A DNA stretch of 64,000 nt from Candidatus Microthrix subdominans (GTDB lineage Bacteria > Actinomycetota > Acidimicrobiia > Acidimicrobiales > Microtrichaceae): contig JADJZA010000002.1 of NCBI GenBank assembly GCA_016719385.1, positions 62,001 to 126,000 of the forward strand. The letters are read 5' to 3'. A program made the translations under genes and the position numbers. The notes under the pieces are model-generated. The model made no database searches, was not told where the DNA came from, and worked only from the letters and a program-made list of their open reading frames with translations. Positions 35,115 to 43,419 of this stretch are shown here, piece after piece (the first letter of the stretch is position 1; each line of letters starts with the position of its first letter).

Positions 35115-35665
35115 CGCCGCAGTTCCTCCATGGTGTCGATGTCATCGGGAACGCCGGTAACGGCCACCCCTTGAACGAGATCGGGTTGCGACCTCATCAG
35201 TACCCGTGCCCCTTGGTCCCCAACCGCCGACAGGTCCGCCCAAACGCTTTCGGGAAGCCGAACCGGCGTTCGGAGCACCCCATCGTAGGAGGCCGCAGCG
35301 ATCGGCGGGCTGGCTTCTGCATGAGCGACGGCGCGCCACGCAGCGGCCGTCGCCCCGGGTTGATCGCCCAGACCGACGACGACCGATCCGGCACCTCGAC
35401 CACTCGCCCAGCTGATGGCCGCCGCCAACGTCGTCGCCTGGCCGGCCGCCCAGCCGGGATGCTCGACCAGGGTGATGTTGAGGCCCGCCAGCGCGTCGGC
35501 GACGGAGACAGCGCCCCAGACGACCGCCACGGGGCCGATCCCGGATTCGACGGCCGCCTCGACCGCATGGACGATGACCGGTCGACCGTCGCTCAGCGGG
35601 GCGAGCAGCTTGTGGCCCGGGCCGTCCCAGCGCGAGCCCTCCCCGGCGGCCAGCACGATGCCCAC
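35105..35665 (-). CDS. MocA-like molybdenum cofactor nucleotidyltransferase
   Basis: 186 residues from GTG 35665. VLAAGEGSRWDGPGHKLLAP is the NTP-transferase signature loop; GLGDQPG is the metal/nucleotide motif. MocA adds CMP to the molybdopterin used by xanthine dehydrogenase-family enzymes, which fits the surrounding cluster. The reading frame stays open upstream of the GTG through 15-bp repeats coding DPAT-like peptides, but I see no other start. Downstream it overlaps coxG. Confidence 0.82.
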   Translation of the reverse strand: MGIVLAAGEGSRWDGPGHKLLAPLSDGRPVIVHAVEAAVESGIGPVAVVWGAVSVADALAGLNITLVEHPGWAAGQATTLAAAISWASGRGAGSVVVGLGDQPGATAAAWRAVAHAEASPPIAAASYDGVLRTPVRLPESVWADLSAVGDQGARVLMRSQPDLVQGVAVTGVPDDIDTMEELRRWN

Positions 35666-35817
35666 TGTTGCCCGGCCAGCTGGTGAGGCATCACCACATG
35701 CTGCGCCGTCCTCGGGTGGGCAGCCAGTTGCCGGGTCGCGAGTTGCAGGGTCGCCAGTTCCTGGGTTGCCCCTCGCTGTGTCGGTCGTTGCCGTGTCCGC
35801 GTTCGGGTGGCCGGGAT
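35666..35817 (-). repeat. Gap with three 15-bp repeats
   Basis: On the plus strand AGTTGCCGGGTCGCG, AGTTGCAGGGTCGCC and AGTTCCTGGGTTGCC follow one another (about 35719-35765). The minus-strand frame of the nucleotidyltransferase is open through it. Confidence 0.7.
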
Positions 35818-36597
35818 TCAGTGAATCGCTCCGCTGCCGTGGCGCAACGGCCCGCCGGAACGGCCGGTCTGCATCTGGATGATCTCGGCACAGATCGACA
35901 CGGCGGTCTCCTCCGGCGTGCGTGCGCCCAGGTCCAGACCGATGGGGGAGTGCAGCCGGGCAAGCTGGTCGGGGGACATGCCGGCCTCGACCAGCAGCGC
36001 CTCACGTTCGGCATTGGTGCGGCGGCTGCCCATCGCCCCGAGGTAGCCGACATTGGTCGCTGCCGCAGCAATGATGGCGGGCACATCAAAGCGGGCATCG
36101 TGGGTGAGCACGCACACCGCATCGCGCTGCCCGAGCGGCTCCTCGATGGCGGCGAGCACCCGCTGGGGCCAGTCGACGATGATCTCGTCGGCCTGCGGAA
36201 AGCGGGCCTTGGTGGCGAACACGGCGCGGGCGTCGCCGACGGTGACGTGGTAGCCGAGCAGCTTGGCCACCCGCACCAGCGACGCCGTGAAGTCGACCGC
36301 CCCGAAGATGTACATCCGGGGCGGTGGGGCGAAGCTCTCGATGAAGATCGACAGGTCCTCTTCCCGGGCCTCGCCGGCGGGCCCGTAGTGGCGCATGCCG
36401 GTCGAGCCGGCGGCCAACTCGCCGAGAGCGTCACGGGTGACCACCCGGTCGAGGTCGTCGTTGCCAAGCGTGCCGAGCGCCGGTCCGTCAGGTGTGACGA
36501 GCAGCTTGGCCCCAACGCCGTCGCCCTCGATGATCGTCGCCAGCGCCACTGGCAGCCCCGACTCGACGCACTCGGTCAGTCGCTCGAAAAGATTCAC
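35818..36597 (-). CDS. XdhC/CoxI-family maturation protein (full length)
   Basis: 259 residues. An N-terminal XdhC-type region (GLPVALATI) is followed by the Rossmann domain (MYIFGAVDFTASLVRVAKLLGY, VCVLTHDARFDVPAI, YLGAMGSRRT). XdhC proteins bind the molybdenum cofactor, oversee its sulfuration and deliver it to the large subunit. Overlaps the small XdhC gene upstream by 4 bases, so the two halves are made together. Confidence 0.88.
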   Translation of the reverse strand: MNLFERLTECVESGLPVALATIIEGDGVGAKLLVTPDGPALGTLGNDDLDRVVTRDALGELAAGSTGMRHYGPAGEAREEDLSIFIESFAPPPRMYIFGAVDFTASLVRVAKLLGYHVTVGDARAVFATKARFPQADEIIVDWPQRVLAAIEEPLGQRDAVCVLTHDARFDVPAIIAAAATNVGYLGAMGSRRTNAEREALLVEAGMSPDQLARLHSPIGLDLGARTPEETAVSICAEIIQMQTGRSGGPLRHGSGAIH

Positions 36598-36908
36598 CAG
36601 TCGAGCGGTTCGATGAACAGGTGGATCGTGCCGCCGCAGGTGAGGCCGACCGCAAACGCATCGTTGTCGGAGTACCCGAAGGTGACGATGCGCCGCTCGC
36701 CGGTGTCGATGATGTCGAGCGCTTCGGCGACGACAGCGCTCTCGACACAGCCGCCCGACACGGAGCCGATCACCCGGCCATCGGCGGCCACCGCCATGGC
36801 CGCGCCCGGCTGGCGGGGGCCCGAACCCTCAACATCGACGACGCGGGCCAGGGCGGCGGGAACGCCGTGATCGCGCCACTGCGCCAGGTCCCCCAGGAGC
36901 TCTCGCAT
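36594..36908 (-). CDS. XdhC N-terminal-type maturation protein (short)
   Basis: 104 residues. ARVVDVEGSGPRQPGAAMAV, GSVSGGCVESAVV and a final LTCGGTIHLFIEP are the XdhC/CoxI N-terminal domain, here as a separate small protein. Two XdhC-like genes in a row are common in form II CO dehydrogenase clusters. Divergent from the Nudix gene with 23 bp between starts. Confidence 0.87.
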   Translation of the reverse strand: MRELLGDLAQWRDHGVPAALARVVDVEGSGPRQPGAAMAVAADGRVIGSVSGGCVESAVVAEALDIIDTGERRIVTFGYSDNDAFAVGLTCGGTIHLFIEPLDW

Positions 36909-36918
36909 CAGTTCAACC

Positions 36919-36924
36919 TACGCT
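36919..36924 (+). promoter_or_regulatory. -10 box of the Nudix gene
   Basis: TACGCT ends 7 bases before ATG 36932, within the 23-bp gap to the divergent XdhC gene; this suggests a leaderless transcript. Confidence 0.4.
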
Positions 36925-36931
36925 GCGAGTC

Positions 36932-37468
36932 ATGGAATGGACCGTTCATGGATGGCGATCGATCTACGAGAGCGAGTGGGTGTCGGTGCGCCAGGCGGAC
37001 GTCGAGCTGCCCGACGGGCAGCGCCTCTGGCATCACGTCGCCCATTACCCCAACAAGGCAGCGGCCGCCCTCGTCGCCGTCCCCGAACGGGGGGTGCTGA
37101 TGCTGTGGCGGCATCGGTTCATCACCGACAGCTGGGGTTGGGAGCTGCCCGCCGGGCGGATCGACCCCGGGGAGCAGCCCATCGAGACCGCGGCCCGTGA
37201 AACCGAGGAGGAGGCCGGCTGGCGGCCTGGTCCTCTGAGCCCGCTGACGAGTTACCACCCGTCGAACGGGTCGAGCGACCAAACGTTTTATGTCTTTATG
37301 GCCACCGAGGCCGAGTACATCGGGGAACCGACCGACACCAACGAGGCCGACCGGGTGGAGTGGGTGCCGGTCGCCGACCTGCGGGGACTGATCGCGGACG
37401 GTCACGTCACCGACGGGTTTTCGTTGACCGCATTGGGTGTGGCGTTCACGTTGGGGCACATCGGCTGA
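36932..37468 (+). CDS. Nudix hydrolase, ADP-ribose pyrophosphatase type
   Basis: 178 residues. The Nudix box at ~75-97 (GRIDPGEQPIETAA then RETEEEAGW) is complete and preceded by WGWELPAG, as in ADP-ribose/NDP-sugar pyrophosphatases. It is inserted on the opposite strand between the coxM and xdhC genes, ending 6 bp from the coxM stop. Confidence 0.9.
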   Translation: MEWTVHGWRSIYESEWVSVRQADVELPDGQRLWHHVAHYPNKAAAALVAVPERGVLMLWRHRFITDSWGWELPAGRIDPGEQPIETAARETEEEAGWRPGPLSPLTSYHPSNGSSDQTFYVFMATEAEYIGEPTDTNEADRVEWVPVADLRGLIADGHVTDGFSLTALGVAFTLGHIG

Positions 37469-37474
37469 GCCTCC

Positions 37475-38314
37475 CTACGCCACCCCGGCACCCAGGAGCG
37501 CCCGACGGGTGAGCACCTTGACCAGGTGACGTCGGTACTCGGGGGAGCCGTTGAGGTCGTCGGGTGGTTCGGTGTCGGCATCGGCCAGCTGAGCGGCGTC
37601 GGCGGCCGTTGCGCCCTGGGCGAGCGCCTCCTCGGTGGCGCCGGCCCGAATGCTGGTCGATCCCATGTTGACCAGCGCCACACCGGGTTGGCCACCGCTT
37701 CCGTTTCCCATGACAGCGGCCACTCCGACCACTGCCCAGTCGATCGCCCGACGGTTGAACTTCTGGTAGTTCCACGACGTGCCGGGACGCTTCGGTACCC
37801 GCACCTCGGTGATCATCTCGGTGGGGTCGAGGGTGGTCTCGAGAAAGCCGGTGTAGAAGTCGCCGATGGGGATCCGCCGGCTGGAGCCGTCCGCCCTGGC
37901 GGCGACCAGGGTGGCGCCCAGCGCCAGGCATGCGGCGGGTAGGTCCGACGCCGGGTCGGAGTGCGACAGCGAGCCGCCGATCGTGCCCCGATGGCGTACC
38001 TGCGGGTCACCGACCAGGTGGGCGACGTGTTTGAGGATCGGGCACTGCTGTGCCAGTACGTCGCTGGTCTCCAGCACCCGGTGGCGGGTGAGCGCACCGA
38101 TCGCCAGCTCGTCACCGTCTTCTCGGATGTAGGACAGGTCGTCGATGCGGCCGATGTCGACGATCACCTCGGGCACCGCCAAGCGCAGCTTCATCATCGG
38201 CAGCAGGCTGTGACCGCCCGCCATCAGCTTGGCCTCATCACCGTGTTCGGTGAGCGCTGCGAGGGCGGCCTCGACGCTGTCGGCTTGGACGTAGTCGAAC
38301 GCTGCGGGAATCAT
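37475..38314 (-). CDS. coxM: Molybdenum hydroxylase FAD subunit (CoxM)
   Basis: 279 residues from ATG 38314. FAD-binding PCMH-type domain: AGGHSLLPMMKLRLA and TIGGSLSHSDPASDLP are the two flavin signatures. Electrons pass from the Mo site through the 2Fe-2S clusters of CoxS to this FAD. Its start overlaps the coxL stop by 4 bases. Confidence 0.94.
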   Translation of the reverse strand: MIPAAFDYVQADSVEAALAALTEHGDEAKLMAGGHSLLPMMKLRLAVPEVIVDIGRIDDLSYIREDGDELAIGALTRHRVLETSDVLAQQCPILKHVAHLVGDPQVRHRGTIGGSLSHSDPASDLPAACLALGATLVAARADGSSRRIPIGDFYTGFLETTLDPTEMITEVRVPKRPGTSWNYQKFNRRAIDWAVVGVAAVMGNGSGGQPGVALVNMGSTSIRAGATEEALAQGATAADAAQLADADTEPPDDLNGSPEYRRHLVKVLTRRALLGAGVA

Positions 38315-40836
38315 CTGGCGCTCCCCTCCGGTTGGGCGGTGGGTTTCTCGGCGTCGGCGGATTGACCCGTGGATTGGATGGCCGACCACACCCTGTGTGG
38401 GCTGGCCGGCATGTCCATGGCGGTGACCCCCAGGTGCGACAGGCCGTCGACGACTGCGTTCATCACCGTCGGGGCGGAGCCGATCGTGCCGGCCTCGCCA
38501 ACGCCCTTGACGCCCAGCGGGTTGGATGGGCTGGGCGTGACGGTGTGGTCCAGCTCGAAGTTGGGCGTCTCCATCGCCGATGGCACCAGGTAGTCGCCAA
38601 GCGTGACCGTGCGCAGCTGGCCGTCGGCGTCGTAGACCGCCTCCTCCCACAGCGCCTGGGCGACGCCTTGAAGGATGCCGCCGTGCAGCTGGCCCTCGAC
38701 GATCAGCGGGTTGACCTGCGGTCCGCAGTCGTCGACCGCGATGTAGCGCTGCAAACGCACCTCGCCGGTCTCGGTGTCGATCTCGACGATGGCGATGTGG
38801 GTGCCGAACGGGAAGGTGAAGTTGGGTGGGTCCCAGCTGACCTGGGCCTCCAGGTTGGGCTCCTCTCCCTCGGGCAGGTCGTGGGCGGCAAAGGCGGCAA
38901 AGGCCACCTCCTGCAGCGTCATCGACTTGGTGGGCGTGCCTTTTACCTGCAGGGTGCCCGCCGAGACCTCAAGGTCGTCGGGACTGGCCTCCATCAGGTG
39001 TGCGGCGATGCGCTTGGCCTTCTCGATCACCTTTTCGGTGGCCAGGTGCACGGCTGTGCCTCCGACCGACAGCGAGCGGCTGCCGTAGGTGTCGAGGCCC
39101 AGCGGGCTGATCGCAGTGTCCGAGTGCAACACCTCGATCAGGTCGGGATCGATGCCCATCTGGTCGGCGACCAGCATGGCCCACGAGGTCTCGTGGCCCT
39201 GGCCGTGCGGCGAGGTGCCGGTGACCACCTGCACGCCCCCGGTCGGCAGCATCCGTACGGTGGCGGCTTCCCAGCCGCCGGCCGAATAGTTGAGGGCGGC
39301 CAGCGTGCGGCTGGGCGCCAGCCCACACATCTCCATGTAGGTGCAGATACCGATGCCGAGCACCTTGGTGTCGCCGGCGTCCCGCCGACGCTGCTGTTCG
39401 GCCCGAAGTTCGTCGATGCCGGCCATTTCCAACGCCCGCGCCATCGTCGGCTCGTAGTTGCCCGAGTCCATGATGATGGCGCCGGTGGGGTTGGTGTAGG
39501 GGAACTGCTCGGGCTGGATGTAGTTGCGTCGGCGGATCTCCTCCGGCGTTACCCCCATCTTGCGGGCGAGTGCGTCCATCGCCCGTTCGATGGCGTAGGT
39601 GGCCTCGGGCCGGCCTGCGCCGCGGTAGGCGTCGGTGGGCACGGCGTTGGTGAACACCGACTGACACTTGAACGAGTAGTTACCGATGTCGTAGACGCCG
39701 TGGTAGATGAACCCGCCCAGCAGCGGAATGCCGGGGGTGAGCAGCTGGAGGTAGGCGCCCATGTCGCCGACCAGGCGTACCTTCATCGCCGACACCTTGC
39801 CGCGCTCGTCGGCGGCCAGCTCGATGTACTGCACCTGCCCACGGCCGTGGGTGGTGGCCTGGGCGGCCTCGCTGCGGGTCTCGGTCCAGCGCACGGGCTT
39901 GCCATGCTTGATCGCCAGCGTCACGCACAGCACCTCTTCGGCGTAGACGTTCAGCTTGGCGCCAAACCCGCCACCAACCGCAGGGGTGACCACGCGCACC
40001 TTGTGTTCGGGCACGCCGCAGGTGATCGCCAGCATCAGCTTGAGGATGTGGGGGATCTGGGTGGAGGAGTACACCACGATGCCGCCGCCGAACGGTTCGG
40101 GGACGACGGCGGTGCCCCGCGGTTCCATCGCCGAGGGCAACAGGCGCTGTTGGATGTAGCGCTCGGACACGGTGTGGGCGGCGTTGGCGAATTCGGCCTC
40201 GAGCGCGACCGGGTCGGGCGTGACGTCGTAGTCGTAACAGACGTTGCTTCCCAGGTCGGGGTGCACCAGCACCTCGTTGGTGGCGGCCGCCTCGGGGTCG
40301 ACCACCGCCGGCAATGGGTCGTAGTCGACGATCACCTGCTCGGCGGCGTCGACGGCCGCCTGGCGGGTGGTGGCCAACACGACGGCGACGGCGTCGCCCA
40401 CGTAGCGGACCGATTCGGCGGCCAGTGGGTAGTGCGGCGGGTTCACCATGTCGTCGGTCACCGGCCAGGCGCACGGCATCGGGTTGGCCCACGTGTCGGC
40501 CAGCTCGGCGCCGGTGTGCACGGCGACGACGCCATCGGCTGCCTCGGCCTCGGCGGTGTCGATCGAGGTGATGGTGGCGTTGGCGAACGGCGATCGCACC
40601 AGCACGGCCCACAGGGCGCCGGGCAGGTCGAGGTCGTCGGTGAACTTCGATTCGCCGGTGAGCAGCGGCGGGTCCTCGCTGCGCAGCCGACGCTGGCCGA
40701 ACATGCGCTCCTTGGTGCCGGCGCCGCCGTCCTCGCCCAGGTCGGCCTGGTCGACGGTGTCGGCGGCCTCCTCGACGGTCAGCTGGTCGGTCTCGGTGGC
40801 CGAGGTATCCACATCGGTGGGGGTGTCGGTGCTCAT
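38311..40836 (-). CDS. coxL: Form II CO dehydrogenase-like large subunit
   Basis: 841 residues from ATG 40836. Aldehyde oxidase/xanthine dehydrogenase fold with molybdopterin-binding motifs (GGGFGAKLNVYAEE, SPHGQGHETSWAM, GVGEAGTIGSAP). The loop that in true CO dehydrogenase reads AYxCSFR is AYRGAGR here (residues 403-409), the form II signature, so oxidation of CO is not assured; other small carbonyl or heterocyclic substrates are possible. A ~40-residue acidic N-terminal extension precedes the domain. Co-translated with coxS and coxM through 4-base overlaps. Confidence 0.94.
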   Translation of the reverse strand: MSTDTPTDVDTSATETDQLTVEEAADTVDQADLGEDGGAGTKERMFGQRRLRSEDPPLLTGESKFTDDLDLPGALWAVLVRSPFANATITSIDTAEAEAADGVVAVHTGAELADTWANPMPCAWPVTDDMVNPPHYPLAAESVRYVGDAVAVVLATTRQAAVDAAEQVIVDYDPLPAVVDPEAAATNEVLVHPDLGSNVCYDYDVTPDPVALEAEFANAAHTVSERYIQQRLLPSAMEPRGTAVVPEPFGGGIVVYSSTQIPHILKLMLAITCGVPEHKVRVVTPAVGGGFGAKLNVYAEEVLCVTLAIKHGKPVRWTETRSEAAQATTHGRGQVQYIELAADERGKVSAMKVRLVGDMGAYLQLLTPGIPLLGGFIYHGVYDIGNYSFKCQSVFTNAVPTDAYRGAGRPEATYAIERAMDALARKMGVTPEEIRRRNYIQPEQFPYTNPTGAIIMDSGNYEPTMARALEMAGIDELRAEQQRRRDAGDTKVLGIGICTYMEMCGLAPSRTLAALNYSAGGWEAATVRMLPTGGVQVVTGTSPHGQGHETSWAMLVADQMGIDPDLIEVLHSDTAISPLGLDTYGSRSLSVGGTAVHLATEKVIEKAKRIAAHLMEASPDDLEVSAGTLQVKGTPTKSMTLQEVAFAAFAAHDLPEGEEPNLEAQVSWDPPNFTFPFGTHIAIVEIDTETGEVRLQRYIAVDDCGPQVNPLIVEGQLHGGILQGVAQALWEEAVYDADGQLRTVTLGDYLVPSAMETPNFELDHTVTPSPSNPLGVKGVGEAGTIGSAPTVMNAVVDGLSHLGVTAMDMPASPHRVWSAIQSTGQSADAEKPTAQPEGSAR

Positions 40837-41339
40837 CGGCCCGCCCCCGCGTCGGTCCCGGCGAGCGACACCTGCGTGTCGGTCGACCCGGCGGCGGCGA
40901 GCACGGCGGCCACGATGTTGTGGTAGCCGGTGCAGCGACAGAGGTTGCCCTCGAGCCCCTCGCGAACCGCCGCCTCGTCGAGTCCGGGTTGCTCCTCGAT
41001 CAGCGAGGTGGCGGCCATCACCATGCCCGGCGTGCAGTAGCCGCACTGCAGGCCGTGGTTCTCGTGAAAGGCCTGCTGCATCGGGTGCAGGGTGCCATCG
41101 GCCGAGGCCATCCCCTCGATCGTCGTCAGTTCGGCGCCGTCGGCCTGAACGGCGAGCATCGTGCAGCTCTTCACCGACTCGCCGTCGACGTGGATCGTGC
41201 ACGCCCCGCACGAGGACGTATCGCATCCGACGTTGGTTCCGGTCAGCCCCAGCTGATCCCGAAGGAAGTAGACGAGTAGCTGCCGGGGTTCAACATCGTG
41301 GCTGGACGACGCCCCGTTGACGGTGACTGAGATCTGCAC
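40833..41339 (-). CDS. coxS: 2Fe-2S subunit of the molybdenum hydroxylase (CoxS)
   Basis: 168 residues from GTG 41339. Two 2Fe-2S sites: plant ferredoxin type (NVGCDTSSCGACTIHVDG ... SC) and the four-helix type (QCGYCTPGM ... LCRCTGY). It is the first gene of the coxSLM unit. The C-terminal ~20 residues are extra. Confidence 0.95.
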   Translation of the reverse strand: MQISVTVNGASSSHDVEPRQLLVYFLRDQLGLTGTNVGCDTSSCGACTIHVDGESVKSCTMLAVQADGAELTTIEGMASADGTLHPMQQAFHENHGLQCGYCTPGMVMAATSLIEEQPGLDEAAVREGLEGNLCRCTGYHNIVAAVLAAAGSTDTQVSLAGTDAGAGR

Positions 41340-41462
41340 GGCAACCCCCGGTGGCGTCGCAACCGGTGCACCCGTCGAGACGGGAGCACCCCGTCCGGTC
41401 CCGATCGGTGATCGGGTCCCCCCAAACGGACGACGCTCAGTCGACCGTACACGCGGGCGGGT

Positions 41463-41492
41463 GAGATTTCACCAGATCCGTTATGAAACCTC
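41463..41492. promoter_or_regulatory. Possible operator upstream of coxS
   Basis: GAGATTTCA (41463-41471) and TGAAACCTC (41484-41492) form an 8-of-9 inverted repeat about 125 bases before the coxS start, in the 207-base gap. Confidence 0.35.
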
Positions 41493-41546
41493 AGGCGTCG
41501 GCCCCGGTGCTGGCGACAAGTCGCCCCATCCGGGTGAGGGCGTCGC

Positions 41547-41822
41547 TTAGCCCACGGCCCGGTACAGCAGCGCGGCAGCCCACAGCACGAGCGCTGCGAT
41601 GCCGAGGAAAAAGCCGATGGTCCCGAAGTTCTGCTTCGGGTTCATCGGGTCGTTGCGTACCTTGTTGCCGTAGATGATCGCTGCGATTCCGGCGGGGTCG
41701 CAGCACAGCAGCCCGAAGATGCCGGTGGCCAGCGCGATGATCGCATCCTGTTCGGTGGAGGCGGCGAAGCCACCTGTGTTGGGAGGAGGGGCAAACCCTC
41801 CGGGGCCTCCGGGCATGCTCAT
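41547..41822 (-). CDS. Small two-helix membrane protein (DUF4190-like)
   Basis: 91 residues. A Gly/Pro-rich N terminus is followed by two membrane helices (IIALATGIFGLLCC and GTIGFFLGIAALVLWAAALL) around GNKVRNDP. This is the DUF4190 pattern. It is a tandem paralogue of the next gene at 41878. Function unknown. Confidence 0.72.
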   Translation of the reverse strand: MSMPGGPGGFAPPPNTGGFAASTEQDAIIALATGIFGLLCCDPAGIAAIIYGNKVRNDPMNPKQNFGTIGFFLGIAALVLWAAALLYRAVG

Positions 41823-41877
41823 GCGATCGCTTTCGATGGTTGGTGGGTGGACCGGCCGGTTTTGCGGCGGGTGTCGG

Positions 41878-42204
41878 TCAGTAGGTGCTTACGGAGAATC
41901 CACCGGAAACGAGCACGATGACCCAGACGACGATGCCCACGAGGGACAGCGCGACCGAGATCCAACCCATGATGAACCCGGCGGTGCCGAAACCCTGCTG
42001 AGGGTTGCTGGGATCGTGACGCACCCGGTTGCCGTAGATGATCGCCGGGATGGCGGCGACGAAGCCACAGCACACCAGGCTGAGGATGCCGGCGACCAGG
42101 GCGATGGTCGCGTCGTTGTTCGAGGTGGTGGACACCATGCCCTGTGGGGGAGGTTGGAACCCGCCGCCGGGAGGTGGGGGCTGGTAGCCGCCTGACATGC
42201 TCAT
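41878..42204 (-). CDS. Small two-helix membrane protein (DUF4190-like), paralogue
   Basis: 108 residues from ATG 42204 (ATG 42198 is also possible). PPPPGGGFQPPP N terminus, helices ATIALVAGILSLVCCGFVAA and MGWISVALSLVGIVVWVIVL, with GNRVRHDPSNPQQGFGTAG between, closely similar to the neighbour at 41547 (GNKVRNDPMNPKQNFGTIG). A duplication. Function unknown. Confidence 0.72.
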   Translation of the reverse strand: MSMSGGYQPPPPGGGFQPPPQGMVSTTSNNDATIALVAGILSLVCCGFVAAIPAIIYGNRVRHDPSNPQQGFGTAGFIMGWISVALSLVGIVVWVIVLVSGGFSVSTY

Positions 42205-42266
42205 GAAGGTCCCTCTCGCTGGGTGTGTCCCGAAGGGTGACACGGTGGAGATGTGCGCACAGGAAC

Positions 42267-43412
42267 CTAGTAGACGCCGAACCGGCGTTGTCCCAACAGC
42301 TCGGCCAGGTTCTCCAACGAGCCAAACGAGTGTCCGTCGACGAATTCGTCGACGTGGGGCAGGGCTGTTGCCATACCCCGGGCGAGCGGTGCGTACCCGG
42401 GTGAGGCGCGCAGCGGGTTGACCCAGATGACGCGCCGTGCCAGCAGGGCGAGCCGGGCCATGGTGTCATCGAGCAGCGCCGCATCGCCCCGGTCCCACCC
42501 GTCGGAGAGGACCACCACCTCGGCGCCCCGGGCGATGCCGGGGGCGCCCCAGTCGGAGACGAACTGGGCCAGGGTGTCGCCCAGGCGGGTGCCGCCAGAG
42601 AAGTCCCGTGTGGCGTCGGTGGCCAATCCGAGCGCAGCGTCCGGGTTGGGTTCGGACAGCTCCCGGGTGAGTCGGGTCAGCCGGGTGCCGACGGCGAAGG
42701 CCTCCACCTTCACCCCGGTGCGCCCGCTGCCGGAGACCGCCGCATGGGCGAAGCGCAGCAGGCCTCGCGAATAGGGCTCCATCGACCCCGAGACGTCGAT
42801 GAGCAACACCACCTTGCGCGGGCGTTGGCGGGGCCGGGAGCGGTGCCAGGCGAGCACATCGCCGTCGCTGGCCACCGTCGCTCGAAGGGTGCGCCGTAGG
42901 TCGATTCTGTCGCCGGAGCGTTGTGCCGGTCGACGCCGACGCGTGCGCCGCTCGACGGGTCGCAGCGCGATCAGGGAGATCAGCCGGTGCAGTTCGTCCA
43001 GCTCGGCCGGGCTGCATTGGGCCAGGTCGACGTGGCGCAACCGCTCGGCGGCGGAGAAGCGCAGTGCCTCGGAGGGATCGTCACCCGCCTCATCGTCGGC
43101 CGTCCCATTTCCCTCGTCCTGGTCGAACGCCAGCTCGACTTCGGGGGTTGCGTCGTCCCCGGCGGGTGGTGCCCCTGGGGTTCCGTCCCACCACTGAGCG
43201 AAGGCCTGGTCGAAGGCGGGCCTGTCGTCAGGGCTTCGCAGGAGGGTGGCGAGTCCGGCATCGTGGACGGTCGCTCGCCCGAGCGCGCCCACCTCGCCCA
43301 GCGCAGCGACGAACGTGATCAGCGCGTCGACCGGCACCGCAACCTCCCGGTCGCGCAGCAGGGTGGCCAACTCGCTCGCCCAAGCCTCGAAACTGGTGGG
43401 CTGCGCCGGCAT
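42267..43412 (-). CDS. coxE: VWA-domain protein CoxE
   Basis: 381 residues from ATG 43412 (an earlier start at 43451 would overlap coxD). A helical N-terminal half (FEAWASELATLL) and a von Willebrand A domain with the MIDAS motif DVSGSMEP and later LSDGWDRGD. CoxE works with the MoxR ATPase CoxD to mature the Mo-Cu active site in known systems. It follows coxD by 7 bp. Confidence 0.88.
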   Translation of the reverse strand: MPAQPTSFEAWASELATLLRDREVAVPVDALITFVAALGEVGALGRATVHDAGLATLLRSPDDRPAFDQAFAQWWDGTPGAPPAGDDATPEVELAFDQDEGNGTADDEAGDDPSEALRFSAAERLRHVDLAQCSPAELDELHRLISLIALRPVERRTRRRRPAQRSGDRIDLRRTLRATVASDGDVLAWHRSRPRQRPRKVVLLIDVSGSMEPYSRGLLRFAHAAVSGSGRTGVKVEAFAVGTRLTRLTRELSEPNPDAALGLATDATRDFSGGTRLGDTLAQFVSDWGAPGIARGAEVVVLSDGWDRGDAALLDDTMARLALLARRVIWVNPLRASPGYAPLARGMATALPHVDEFVDGHSFGSLENLAELLGQRRFGVY

Positions 43413-43419
43413 GCCGGGC

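Noticed and set aside
38332..40926. An 864-codon frame antisense to coxL
   Set aside because: Histidine/glycine-rich nonsense opposite a well-conserved molybdenum enzyme.
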